Assembly (NCBI GenBank): GCA_002280485.1
Contig: NCED01000009.1
Location: 1 to 41,969, forward strand
Direction: 5' to 3'
Source of the DNA: Caulobacterales bacterium 32-69-10
Lineage (GTDB): Bacteria; Pseudomonadota; Alphaproteobacteria; Caulobacterales; Caulobacteraceae
Length of the DNA stretch: 41,969 bases
A program made the translations under genes and the position numbers. Under the pieces are notes generated by a model, which saw only the letters and a list, made by a program, of their open reading frames with translations, was not told the DNA's origin and did no database searches. Positions 34,573 through 41,969 of this stretch are shown here, in pieces (position 1 is the first letter of the stretch; each line of letters starts with the position of its first letter).

Positions 34573-35496
34573 ATGACCCTTCTGACCGAAATTCCGACCG
34601 CGGAGGCCCTCGCTGCGAAGGCCTTGCGCGATCCCCAGGCCCTGCACCGACGACTGGCGCATTGGAACCACAAGCGCATGTCCGCCGGCCTGCCCTCGGC
34701 TAGCTGGATGGAGGACCTGCACGAGGAACATGAGATGCGGGTGTTGGAAGGCGCCTGGATCGAGTCGTTCCGCGCCGAGATCGCCGACCAGATCGACGCC
34801 GTCCCTACCGACGCCGACGGCTTCATCGCCTGGTTCGAGGCCTTGAAGGCGAGCGGTCCCGGCCAGGGCGACCCCCTGTTCCAGTGGCTGGCCGAGGAAG
34901 CCACCTATGACGAGCTGCGCTGGTTCCTGACCCAGGAAGCCGCCGGCGAGGCCGGGTTCGACGATCTCGTCGCCCTGACCCAGGTCAAGCTGCCGGTCTC
35001 CGCCAAGCTCGAGCTGGCCCGCAACTATTGGGACGAGATGGGCCGCGGCAACGAGCCGGGCATGCACGGGCCGATGCTGGAGCGCACCTGCACCGGCCTA
35101 GGCCTTGAGCCGACCATCGACGGCACCGCCTGGGAGAGCCTGGCGCTCGCCAACGCCATGACCGCCTTCGCCACCACCCGCCGCTATGCCTATCATTCTG
35201 TGGGGGCGCTCGGCGTGGTCGAGCTGACGGCGCCGACCCGCGTGGCCCTGGTCGCCCAGGGCCTCAAGCGGCTGGGCTGCGAGCCAAAGGTGCGCAAGTA
35301 CTTCGACCTGCACGCCATCCTCGACGTGAAGCACTCCGAGGACTGGAACCGGGAGGCCCTGCGGCCGCTGGTCGAGGAAGAGCCCGCCCGCGCCAAGGCC
35401 CTGGCCGAAGGCGCCCTGATCCGCCTTATCTGCGGCCGTCGCTGCTTCGACGCCTACCGCACCGCGCTGTGGGGCGGCGAGCGTAAGCGGGCGTAG
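34573..35496 (+). CDS. Heme-oxygenase-like iron-containing redox enzyme
   Basis: 307 aa, all-helical, no signal. It matches the 'iron-containing redox enzyme' (HDO, heme-oxygenase-like diiron) group: FQWLAEEATYDELRWFLTQE with E122, NYWDEMGRGNEPGMHGPM with E155 and H165, and YFDLHAILDVKHSEDW with D245, H247, D251, H254 as candidate iron ligands. These enzymes use diiron to oxidise amino acids or lipids, and share the fold of the thiamine-salvage enzyme TenA. It is divergent from thiC, sharing a 194-bp control region, so a thiamine connection is conceivable but unproven. Substrate unknown. Confidence 0.75.
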   Translation: MTLLTEIPTAEALAAKALRDPQALHRRLAHWNHKRMSAGLPSASWMEDLHEEHEMRVLEGAWIESFRAEIADQIDAVPTDADGFIAWFEALKASGPGQGDPLFQWLAEEATYDELRWFLTQEAAGEAGFDDLVALTQVKLPVSAKLELARNYWDEMGRGNEPGMHGPMLERTCTGLGLEPTIDGTAWESLALANAMTAFATTRRYAYHSVGALGVVELTAPTRVALVAQGLKRLGCEPKVRKYFDLHAILDVKHSEDWNREALRPLVEEEPARAKALAEGALIRLICGRRCFDAYRTALWGGERKRA

Positions 35497-35508
35497 ATCC
35501 AACCATCC

Positions 35509-35621
35509 GTCATCCTCCGGCCGCCTCGAAGAGGTGGTCCGGGGGACCCAAGCGACGGCTCCTTATCCTGACACTGTGGCTTGGGTCCCCGGGACCGTGC
35601 TTCGCACGGCCCGAGGATGAC
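35509..35621. repeat. Dispersed inverted repeat, family B, diverged short copy
   Basis: 113 bp between convergent genes. It begins GTCATCCTCCGG and ends CCCGAGGATGAC, and inside has GGGGGACCCAAGC and the inverse GCTTGGGTCCCC. Same plan as 29463-29599: two hairpins in inverted order, with no gene between, but clearly diverged in sequence. It likely terminates both neighbours. Confidence 0.85.
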
Positions 35622-35635
35622 GAGCTTTGTGCGGC

Positions 35636-36511
35636 CTAAAGCCCCTCGTACGGTCCCTCGAAGCTGTCGCAGCTTTCCAGGGCGCCGGTGTCGTAGCCCT
35701 TGCGGAACCAGCGCACCCGCTGCTCGGACGTGCCGTGGGTGAAGGCGTCGGGCACGACCCGGCCCTGGGTCTGCTTCTGCAGGGTGTCGTCGCCGACGGC
35801 GCTCGCGGCGGCCATGCCCTGGTCGATATCGCCGGGATCGAGGAAATTCTCGCGCCGGTTGGTGCGCTCCGCCCACACCCCGGCGAAGCAGTCGGCCTGC
35901 AGCTCGACCCGCACCGAGATCTGGTTGGCGAGGGTCCTGTCGGCGCCCTGCTGCTGGCGCTGGGTCCGCTCGGCCGTGCCCATAAGGTTCTGGACGTGGT
36001 GGCCGACCTCGTGGGCGATGACATAGGCCTCGGCGAAGCGGCCCGGCGCGCCGAACTTGCCCGACAGCTCGCGGAAGAAGGTCAGGTCGAGATAGATGCG
36101 GTGATCGAGGGGGCAGTAGAACGGCCCCATCGCCGACTGGCCGAAGCCGCAGCCGGTCGGGTGGCCCTCGTCGTAGAGCACCAGGGTCGGCGGATCGTAG
36201 CGGGCGCCCCGCTCCTGGAAGATCTCGCCCCAGGTGTCCTCGGTATAGGCCAGGACCGTGCGGCTGAACCGGGCGTCCTCGTCGTCGGCGCGGGGACCGG
36301 CCGGTTCGGTGCGGACCCCGTTGGGATCCCCGCCGCCGCCGCCCTGGAGCAACAGGCGCGGATCGACGCCGAACAGCAGGGCCAAGCCTACCAGCACGAT
36401 GGCGCCGATGCCGCCGCCGCCCAGCATCAGGCCGCCGCCGCCGCCGCTGCCGAAGCTGACGCCCCGGTCGTCCTGGACATTGTCGGATTGGCGATCGTCG
36501 TCCCAGCGCAT
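35636..36511 (-). CDS. Neutral zinc metallopeptidase, YpfJ family
   Basis: 291 aa from ATG 36511. One membrane helix follows a Gly-rich stretch (IGAIVLVGLALLFGV), then a linker, then the peptidase domain with HEVGHH at 167-172 (zinc and catalytic Glu) and LQADCFAGVW providing the third ligand region. GCGFGQSAMGPFYCPLD (C121, C133) is typical of the family and may form a disulfide. The domain probably faces the periplasm. Substrates are unknown. Family and start are firm. Confidence 0.92.
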   Translation of the reverse strand: MRWDDDRQSDNVQDDRGVSFGSGGGGGLMLGGGGIGAIVLVGLALLFGVDPRLLLQGGGGGDPNGVRTEPAGPRADDEDARFSRTVLAYTEDTWGEIFQERGARYDPPTLVLYDEGHPTGCGFGQSAMGPFYCPLDHRIYLDLTFFRELSGKFGAPGRFAEAYVIAHEVGHHVQNLMGTAERTQRQQQGADRTLANQISVRVELQADCFAGVWAERTNRRENFLDPGDIDQGMAAASAVGDDTLQKQTQGRVVPDAFTHGTSEQRVRWFRKGYDTGALESCDSFEGPYEGL

Positions 36512-36720
36512 GGCGGTCCTCGTCTGGGCCCCGGAGCTGAAGGGCTCCAAAGCTTAGCTGCGGCGCGGCGGCCGCCGGAACCGGTTTCCATGTCCGGCCG
36601 CCACGCTCGCCTTCAATGCATCATGCAGCGTAAGGCTCCGCAGAGCACGCTCAAGGCTAGCCTCCTTGGCCCAGACGTCCTAGTTACGAGCACCTTGCCA
36701 GCAGAGACTTTCCCCGCGCG

Positions 36721-37692
36721 ATGACCGGACCCAACGGCCAAGGCCGTCGCTCGCTCTACCCGGACAACGAGCCGTTCAGCTTCGGCTGGCTGCCCACGGG
36801 CGGTCCGCACGAGGTGTTCTACGAAGAATGCGGGGCCCGGGCCGGAAAGCCCTGCGTGATCCTCCACGGCGGGCCCGGCGGGGCGATCAACCCGACCATG
36901 CGGCGGTTCTTCGACCCTTCCCGCTGGCGGATGACCCTGTTCGACCAGCGCGGCTGCGGGCGTTCGCGCCCCAACGCCAGCCTGGAGGACAACACCACCT
37001 GGGACCTGATCGCCGACATCGAGCGCCTGCGCGAGCAGCTCGGCGTCGAGCGTTGGACCGTCTTCGGCGGCTCCTGGGGCTCGACCCTCGCCCTGGCCTA
37101 TGCCGCGACCCATCCGGACCGGGTCGACGGCCTGATCCTGCGCGGGGTCTTCCTGCTGACCAAGAAGGAGCTCGACTGGTTCTACCAGGAGGGCGCCTCG
37201 ATGCTGTTCCCCGACGCCTGGGAGCGCTTCGTCGAGCCGATCCCGGAAACCGAGCGCGGCGACCTGCTGGAGGCCTACCATCGCCGCCTGACCTGCGACG
37301 ACGTCAAGGTGCAGCGGCAGGCGGCCCAGGCCTGGAGCCGGTGGGAAGGCGACACCATCTCCATCCGCGGCCCGGAAGCCCGGCCGGCCAAGTTCAACGA
37401 GCAGGACTTCGCCACCGCCTTCGCACGCATCGAGTGCCACTATTTCAAGAACGGCGGCTTCTTCCCCCACGATGGCTGGCTGCTCGATCAGGTGGCGAGC
37501 ATCCGGCACATCCCGGCCTGGATCGTCCAGGGCCGCTTCGATGTGGTCACGCCCATGGACGCGGCGTGGCGGCTGAAGAAGACCTGGCCCGAGGCGCGCT
37601 TCGAGGTGGTGTGGGACGCCGGCCACGCCTCGACCGAGCCCGGCGTGATCGACGCCCTGGTCCGCGCCACCGACGCCGCCCTCAAGACCTAG
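36721..37692 (+). CDS. pip: Proline iminopeptidase
   Basis: 323 aa alpha/beta hydrolase that removes N-terminal proline from peptides. HGGPGG at 49-54 forms the oxyanion hole, DQRGCGRSRP follows, GGSWGS at 116-121 carries the nucleophile Ser118, and the C-terminal GRFDVVTPM supplies Asp and DAGHAS the catalytic His. Length and order match the family. Cytoplasmic. ATG 36721 lacks a strong Shine-Dalgarno. Followed by a small exported protein on the same strand after 66 bp. Confidence 0.93.
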   Translation: MTGPNGQGRRSLYPDNEPFSFGWLPTGGPHEVFYEECGARAGKPCVILHGGPGGAINPTMRRFFDPSRWRMTLFDQRGCGRSRPNASLEDNTTWDLIADIERLREQLGVERWTVFGGSWGSTLALAYAATHPDRVDGLILRGVFLLTKKELDWFYQEGASMLFPDAWERFVEPIPETERGDLLEAYHRRLTCDDVKVQRQAAQAWSRWEGDTISIRGPEARPAKFNEQDFATAFARIECHYFKNGGFFPHDGWLLDQVASIRHIPAWIVQGRFDVVTPMDAAWRLKKTWPEARFEVVWDAGHASTEPGVIDALVRATDAALKT

Positions 37693-37758
37693 CAACACGG
37701 CCCGCTTGACGTCTACGGATCACGGGAGGACGCTCTCCCGTCCTCGAGGAGGCCGACC

Positions 37759-38151
37759 ATGCGTTGGACGGGCGTTCTGGTTTACGCCGGGCTGGCTGGG
37801 GCGGCCCTGCCGGCCCTGGCTCATCACAGCATCTCGGCCATGTACGACCGCGACAAGACCGTCGAGGTCCAGGGCGTGCTGTCCAAGCTCGAGCTGGTCA
37901 ATCCGCACGCCCTGATGGAGGTCACCGTGCCGGCCGCCCGGGGCGAAGCGGCGACAGTCTGGGCGCTGGAGAGCCGCGGCGTTCAAGGCATGGCCCGGAG
38001 CGGTTTCGACAAGGGCGCCGTCGCCGTCGGAGAAGCGGTCACGGTCAAGGGCTCGCCCGCCCGCGACGGCCGCAAGGCCCTGTGGCTGGCCAGTATCAAG
38101 ACCCCCGCCGGCAAGACTTTCGAGTTCGGCTTCGGCAGGCCGGCGAACTGA
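37759..38151 (+). CDS. Exported DUF6152-like protein
   Basis: 130 aa from ATG 37759 with GAGGAGG upstream. Signal peptide VLVYAGLAGAALPALA ends near AHH, so the mature protein starts with a His-rich HHSISAMYD segment. The rest is a small beta-barrel-like domain (VEVQGVLSKLELVNPHALME; VTVKGSPARDG) as in DUF6152 proteins. The HHS and NPH histidines could bind metal. Periplasmic; function unknown. Ends next to the convergent rodA. Confidence 0.8.
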   Translation: MRWTGVLVYAGLAGAALPALAHHSISAMYDRDKTVEVQGVLSKLELVNPHALMEVTVPAARGEAATVWALESRGVQGMARSGFDKGAVAVGEAVTVKGSPARDGRKALWLASIKTPAGKTFEFGFGRPAN

Positions 38152-38152
38152 A

Positions 38153-39307
38153 TTAAAACAGCGCGCCGCGCCCGGAGGAGATCTCGGAATAGCGGTGGAC
38201 GCGCACGGCCATGACGAGGCCGAAGCCGATCATGACGGTCACCATCACCGTGCCGCCATACGAGAGCAGCGGCATGGGAATGCCCACCACCGGGGCCAGG
38301 CCCATGACCATGGCCGCGTTGATCAGCACATAGAGGGCGAAGGTGCAGGTCACCCCCGCCGCCGACAGCCGGCCGAAATGGCTGTGGCTGATGGAGGCGA
38401 TGCGCAGCGCGATGACGATGACGCCGGCATAGAGGGTGAGGAGCCCGAGGCAGCCGAGGAAGCCGAACTCCTCGGCGAAGGTGGCGAAGATGAAGTCGGT
38501 GTGCTTCTCGGGCAGGAAGTTGAGCTGGCTCTGCGAGCCCAGGCCGTAGCCCTTGCCCATCAGCCCGCCCGATCCCAGGGCGATCTTGGACTGGAGGATG
38601 TGATAGCCGGTGCCGGACGGGTCCTTCTCCGGGTCGAGGAAGGTCAGGATCCGGTTGCGCTGATAGTCGTGCAGCACGAAGAGCACGAAGGGCGGTATGG
38701 CCGCCAGGGCGCCGATCGCGCCCACCGCCAGCACCCGCCAGCTCAGCCCCGCCATGAACATCACCCCCGCCCCGGTCAGGGTGATCAGCACCGCGGTGCC
38801 GAGGTCAGGCTGGTGGGCGACGAGCAGGACCGGGGCGCCGATGAGGGCGGCCGGGATCAGCAGCTTCCACGACAATCGCGCGTCCTTGGCCGAGACCCCA
38901 TGGTAGAAACGGGCCAGGGCCAGCACGACGCCGATCTTCATGATCTCGGACGGCTGGATCTGGAATGGCCCCAGCTTCAGCCAGCGGGTGGCGCCCAGGG
39001 CGTTGTGGCCGACCAGCTCCACGGCGACCAGCAGCAGCAGCCCCATCACATAGACCGGGTAGGCCGAGAGGAACCACACCCGCAGGTCGACCAGGGCGAG
39101 GACCAGCATGACGATGAAGCACAGGCCGAAACGGATCAGGTGCCGGTCGGCCCAGGGCTCCCACGAGCTGCCGGCGATCGAATAGAGCATCAGGGCGCCG
39201 ACGCCGGCGATGGCGCAGAGCAGGATGCCCAGGCGCCAGTCGATCTCCAGCAGCTTGATGGAGACGCGTTCGCGCTCGCCGGGACGGGTCAGGGCCGAAG
39301 CGGTCAT
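38153..39307 (-). CDS. rodA: Rod-shape peptidoglycan glycosyltransferase RodA
   Basis: 384 aa SEDS-family membrane protein with about ten helices. RodA polymerises lipid II in the elongasome with PBP2. Family blocks: ALGATRWLKLGPFQIQPSEI, VAHQPDLGTAVL, GTGYHILQSKIALGSGGLMG and KHTDFIFATFAEEFGFLGC, then GIPMPLLSYGGT. The ATG overlaps the mrdA stop by 4 bp (39304-39307), so RodA and PBP2 are coupled. Intact. Confidence 0.96.
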   Translation of the reverse strand: MTASALTRPGERERVSIKLLEIDWRLGILLCAIAGVGALMLYSIAGSSWEPWADRHLIRFGLCFIVMLVLALVDLRVWFLSAYPVYVMGLLLLVAVELVGHNALGATRWLKLGPFQIQPSEIMKIGVVLALARFYHGVSAKDARLSWKLLIPAALIGAPVLLVAHQPDLGTAVLITLTGAGVMFMAGLSWRVLAVGAIGALAAIPPFVLFVLHDYQRNRILTFLDPEKDPSGTGYHILQSKIALGSGGLMGKGYGLGSQSQLNFLPEKHTDFIFATFAEEFGFLGCLGLLTLYAGVIVIALRIASISHSHFGRLSAAGVTCTFALYVLINAAMVMGLAPVVGIPMPLLSYGGTVMVTVMIGFGLVMAVRVHRYSEISSGRGALF

Positions 39308-41295
39308 CCTTGCGTCCTCGGCTGAGGCGGGCCGGCCGGCGCGGCTTGCGCGACCGTCGGCTGATCGGGGGCGGCGCCCTCGGCGTCCACGGCCTCGGGG
39401 ACGTCGGGCAAGGGCAGCGGCTTTTCGATGCGGGCGCGGATTTCGGGGTCCTTGAGCAGGGCCACGCGCATCACTTCACGGGCGCGCGGCGCGCCGGCGG
39501 TGGCGCCGCCGAGGCCGCCATGCTCGACGATCACCGCCACGGCGTAGCGCGGGTCGTCGACGGGGGCGAAGGCCACGAACAGGTTGTGGTCCTTGAACTT
39601 CCATTCGTAGTGGGCGCTGTTGCGGCTCGCCAGGCCCGCGTAGCTGCGCACCTGGGCGGTGCCCGTCTTGCCCGCCATCTGGATGTCGCCAAGGCCCAGC
39701 TGGCTCTGGCGATAGGCGGTGCCGCTGGTGTCGTTGGCCACCGCCACCATGGCCCCGCGCACATAGGCCAGGTGCTCGGGGGGGAACGGCAGGTCCGGCG
39801 CCGCGTCGCCCGGGGGCGTATCCACCCCGCCGACGGACTTGATAAGGCGCGGGTTCAGCGCCTTCTTGCTGTTGGCGATCCGCGAGGTCATCACCGCCAG
39901 CTGCAGGGCGTTCACCGCCACATAGCCCTGGCCGATGCCATAGCTGACCGAGTCGCCGGGCTGCCACTTGGGCTCGCGCTTCACCGCCGTTCGCTTCCAT
40001 TCCCGCGAACCGACGACGCCCTTCTTCTGGCCGGGGATGCCGATGTCGAAGATCTGGCCGAAACCGACGGCGTGGGCGGCCTTGGCGATCTCGTCGGGGC
40101 CGATGCGCAGGGCGGTCTGGTAGAAATAGATGTCGCAGGAGTTCTTGATGGCGTCGTGCATGTTCTGCGAGCCGTGCCCGCCGGGCTTCCAGCAGCGCCA
40201 ACTGCGCCCGCCCCAGTACCAGCTGCCGCCGCAGTGCACGCGCTGCTCCGGATCGACCCCCGCCGAAAGAGCCGCCAGGGCCACCGTCGGCTTGAAGGTC
40301 GAGCCCGGCGGATAGGTGCCGGTCATCACCTTGTCGAGGAGCGGCTTCCTCTCATAGTTCATCAGGGCCCGGTACTCGGCGCCGGAGACCCCCGAGGCGA
40401 AACGGTTGGCGTCGAAGCTGGGCGACGACACCATGCACAGCAGGTCGCCGTTGCGGCAGTCCATCACCACGATGGCCCCGCTCTCGTCGCCCATCACCTC
40501 CAGGGCCCTGGCCTGGATGTCGGCGTCGAGGGTCAGCTGCACATCCTTGCCGGGCACGGCCTTGATGTCCCCCTCGGGGTCCTCGCGCACGACCCGGCCG
40601 ACCGCGTCGACCTCGACCTTCTGGCCGCCCGCCTTGCCGCGCAGCTGCTGGTCGAGCGCCTTCTCCACCCCCTGCTTGCCGATGCGGAAGCCCGGATGCA
40701 GCAGCAGGGGCTCGGGGTTGGGCCCTTCCTTGTCGAGCTCGGCCTTGTTGATCTTGGAGACGTAGCCGATCACGTGGGCGAAGGCGCCGCCGTAAGGATA
40801 GACCCGCGCCTCGCCCATGTCGGCGTTGACCCCGCGCAGCTCCGGCGTGCGGACATTGACCCGGGCGAACTCCTCCCAGGTCAGGCCGTCGGCGACCGCC
40901 ACCGGCACGAAGCGGGGCGAGTTGGAGATTTCGCGCTTGAGCTGGCTGCGGCGCGCGTCGTCCATGGGCAGAAGGCGGCTGACGGCGTCGAGGGTGGTTT
41001 CGACGTTCGAAATCTCGTCTCGCGACACGGTGAGCCGGAAGTCGGGCCGGTTGGAGGCGATCTCCACCCCGTTGCGGTCGAGGATGCGCCCCCGCGGCGG
41101 CGGCCGCAGGCGGAAGTTGAACTGGTTGGAGGCCGAAAGGGTCTGATAGCGGTTGGCCTGCACCAGTTGCAGGGCCACCAGCCGGCCGGTCATGGCCAGC
41201 AGGCCCGCGCCCGCCATCCCGCCCAGCAGGAAGGCGCGCCGGTGGAACACCCCCTGGCGCTCGTTGACCTCGTCGAAAAAGATGGATGGTTCCAT
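39304..41295 (-). CDS. mrdA: Penicillin-binding protein 2 (elongation transpeptidase)
   Basis: 663 aa. A single N-terminal membrane anchor (about 20-42) is followed by the dimerisation/pedestal domain (PPRGRILDRNGVEIASNRP) and the transpeptidase: S332-T-F-K335 nucleophile motif, S385-C-D387 (SxD in place of SxN), and K542-T-G. It crosslinks peptidoglycan during sidewall growth with RodA, MreC and MreD. An insertion with C354, C367 and H373 resembles the metal-binding loop of E. coli PBP2. The C-terminus is a long Pro/Ala tail. Order mreC-mreD-mrdA-rodA is the classic shape operon. Confidence 0.96.
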   Translation of the reverse strand: MEPSIFFDEVNERQGVFHRRAFLLGGMAGAGLLAMTGRLVALQLVQANRYQTLSASNQFNFRLRPPPRGRILDRNGVEIASNRPDFRLTVSRDEISNVETTLDAVSRLLPMDDARRSQLKREISNSPRFVPVAVADGLTWEEFARVNVRTPELRGVNADMGEARVYPYGGAFAHVIGYVSKINKAELDKEGPNPEPLLLHPGFRIGKQGVEKALDQQLRGKAGGQKVEVDAVGRVVREDPEGDIKAVPGKDVQLTLDADIQARALEVMGDESGAIVVMDCRNGDLLCMVSSPSFDANRFASGVSGAEYRALMNYERKPLLDKVMTGTYPPGSTFKPTVALAALSAGVDPEQRVHCGGSWYWGGRSWRCWKPGGHGSQNMHDAIKNSCDIYFYQTALRIGPDEIAKAAHAVGFGQIFDIGIPGQKKGVVGSREWKRTAVKREPKWQPGDSVSYGIGQGYVAVNALQLAVMTSRIANSKKALNPRLIKSVGGVDTPPGDAAPDLPFPPEHLAYVRGAMVAVANDTSGTAYRQSQLGLGDIQMAGKTGTAQVRSYAGLASRNSAHYEWKFKDHNLFVAFAPVDDPRYAVAVIVEHGGLGGATAGAPRAREVMRVALLKDPEIRARIEKPLPLPDVPEAVDAEGAAPDQPTVAQAAPAGPPQPRTQG

Positions 41296-41333
41296 CGTGC
41301 GGCAAACTCTCGGCGAAGCGACTGGGCGCTACC

Positions 41334-41849
41334 CTAGCGGAATCGGACGTCGGCGTCCTCGAAGCGATCGATCAATTGATGCGCCACCGGATAGAGCAGC
41401 GCGGTGGCCAAAATCGTCATGCCCGTGGCCACCAGGCTAGGCATGACGCCCGACCCGAGCACGCTGAAAACATAGGCGCAACCGACGGCCAGCGCCGTCA
41501 GGGCCGCGAACCAGCCCCAAAGCACCGAGCCGCTCTGGCCGACCATCAGGTTGCGGGTCAAGAGGGCGATGAAATAGGCGATCAACAGCGACAGCGGCCA
41601 TAGGCCGAGCGGCCCGCCCCAGAACAGGTCCTGGAACAGTCCGATCAGCAGCAGGGCGAAGGGCCCGAGCACCGAAGGCCGGATCACCGCCCACGAGAAG
41701 GCCAGCACCATCGGGAACACCGGCTCGGGCAGGGCCAGGCCGAAGACCCTTATCGGCGTGGCCAGCAGCAGGGTGGCCACGATGCTGAGCAGCATGGGCA
41801 GGCCAAGCCAGATGAGCGGTTGCAGGGGTTGGGAGGGCTGACGGCTCAC
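41334..41849 (-). CDS. mreD: Rod-shape determining protein MreD
   Basis: 171 aa from GTG 41849, with about five hydrophobic helices (LIWLGLPMLLSIVATLLLAT; FPMVLAFSWAVI; LLIAYFIALL and others). MreD is an integral membrane partner of MreC in the elongasome. Sequence conservation in this family is low, so the call leans on topology, length and position between mreC and mrdA. It starts 3 bp after the mreC stop. Confidence 0.9.
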   Translation of the reverse strand: MSRQPSQPLQPLIWLGLPMLLSIVATLLLATPIRVFGLALPEPVFPMVLAFSWAVIRPSVLGPFALLLIGLFQDLFWGGPLGLWPLSLLIAYFIALLTRNLMVGQSGSVLWGWFAALTALAVGCAYVFSVLGSGVMPSLVATGMTILATALLYPVAHQLIDRFEDADVRFR

Positions 41850-41852
41850 GGC

Positions 41853-41969
41853 TCAGAACAGTCCCTGCACCGCCGGGGGCGGCGTGCGCACGGGCGCGGG
41901 GGCGGGGGCGGACGCGGCGGGGGCCGGCGCGGGCGCCGCGTCGACAGGAGCCGGCGTGGCAGGCCTCGG
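41853..41969 (-). CDS. mreC: MreC, C-terminal end only
   Basis: Minus strand; the 5' part lies beyond the window. The visible ~38 codons are a low-complexity Pro/Ala tail (PAPAPAAS-like repeats) ending TPPPAVQGLF and a TGA at 41853-41855. Such Pro/Ala tails are common at the end of Caulobacterales MreC. Identity comes from position directly upstream of mreD in the shape operon; the tail itself has no diagnostic motif. Confidence 0.75.
   Translation of the reverse strand, partial: PRPATPAPVDAAPAPAPAASAPAPAPVRTPPPAVQGLF

Noticed and set aside
39310..41337. Plus-strand open frame of 675 codons across mrdA
   Set aside because: Antisense shadow of PBP2, with composition typical of reverse-complemented high-GC codons.

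Overview
The window is a GC-rich chromosomal segment that looks like a member of the Caulobacterales (Caulobacter/Phenylobacterium/Brevundimonas type). The reasons are strong GC3 bias, many ATGA/TGATG stop-start overlaps, lipid A genes next to cysQ-like and DUF4170 genes, a mreC-mreD-mrdA-rodA cell-shape operon, a large TonB-dependent receptor, and dispersed palindromic repeats of the kind common in this order. Genus level is inference.

Layout. 1-3000 is an AT-richer accessory patch: the start of a three-Cys-motif-partner (TcmP-like) gene leaving the window on the minus strand, a divergent three-Cys-motif DUF5131 gene, a frameshifted chimeric gene whose first ~49 codons are TcmP-like, and a small protein with a HEPN-type R-x4-H motif. 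3174-5678 holds an unknown gene extended through a repeat, then the 7-deazapurine genes queC-queE-queD. 5865-7918 holds small genes (csbD-like, secreted protein, cold-shock protein, zinc-ribbon protein) and a tRNA-Met(CAT). 7919-10680 is a glycosyltransferase/AsnB pair. 10677-12719 is a ybjN-proC-tetR set. 12814-14152 carries two ubiquinone genes (ubiK-like, ubiA). 14152-19617 is a run of housekeeping genes (lipoprotein, methyltransferase, VOC, epimerase, MAPEG, pmbA, inositol-phosphatase family).

19625-25525 is envelope biogenesis: DUF4170, a phosphatase on the opposite strand, then four tightly overlapping genes for an MsbA-type ABC transporter, a DUF374 acyltransferase, WaaA and LpxK. 25542-31805 holds SelO, a TonB-dependent receptor, a FATP-type acyl-CoA synthetase and a small membrane protein. 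31816-32228 is a GIY-YIG gene bracketed by inverted copies of a dispersed repeat. 32259-34378 is thiC with its TPP riboswitch; thiC is interrupted by what looks like a ~32-nt deletion. 34573-38151 holds a heme-oxygenase-like iron protein, a YpfJ metallopeptidase, a proline iminopeptidase and a small exported protein. 38153-41969 is the minus-strand mreC(partial)-mreD-mrdA-rodA operon.

The most unusual items are: (1) the GIY-YIG gene as cargo of an inverted-repeat element whose gene-less relatives occur at 29463-29599 and 35509-35621; (2) the TcmP/DUF5131 patch with a decaying TcmP chimera; (3) the broken thiC behind an intact riboswitch; (4) a second repeat family, one copy of which extends a coding frame; (5) a QueD lacking the usual catalytic cysteine. 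All family names come from recognising sequence motifs; no database search was run.
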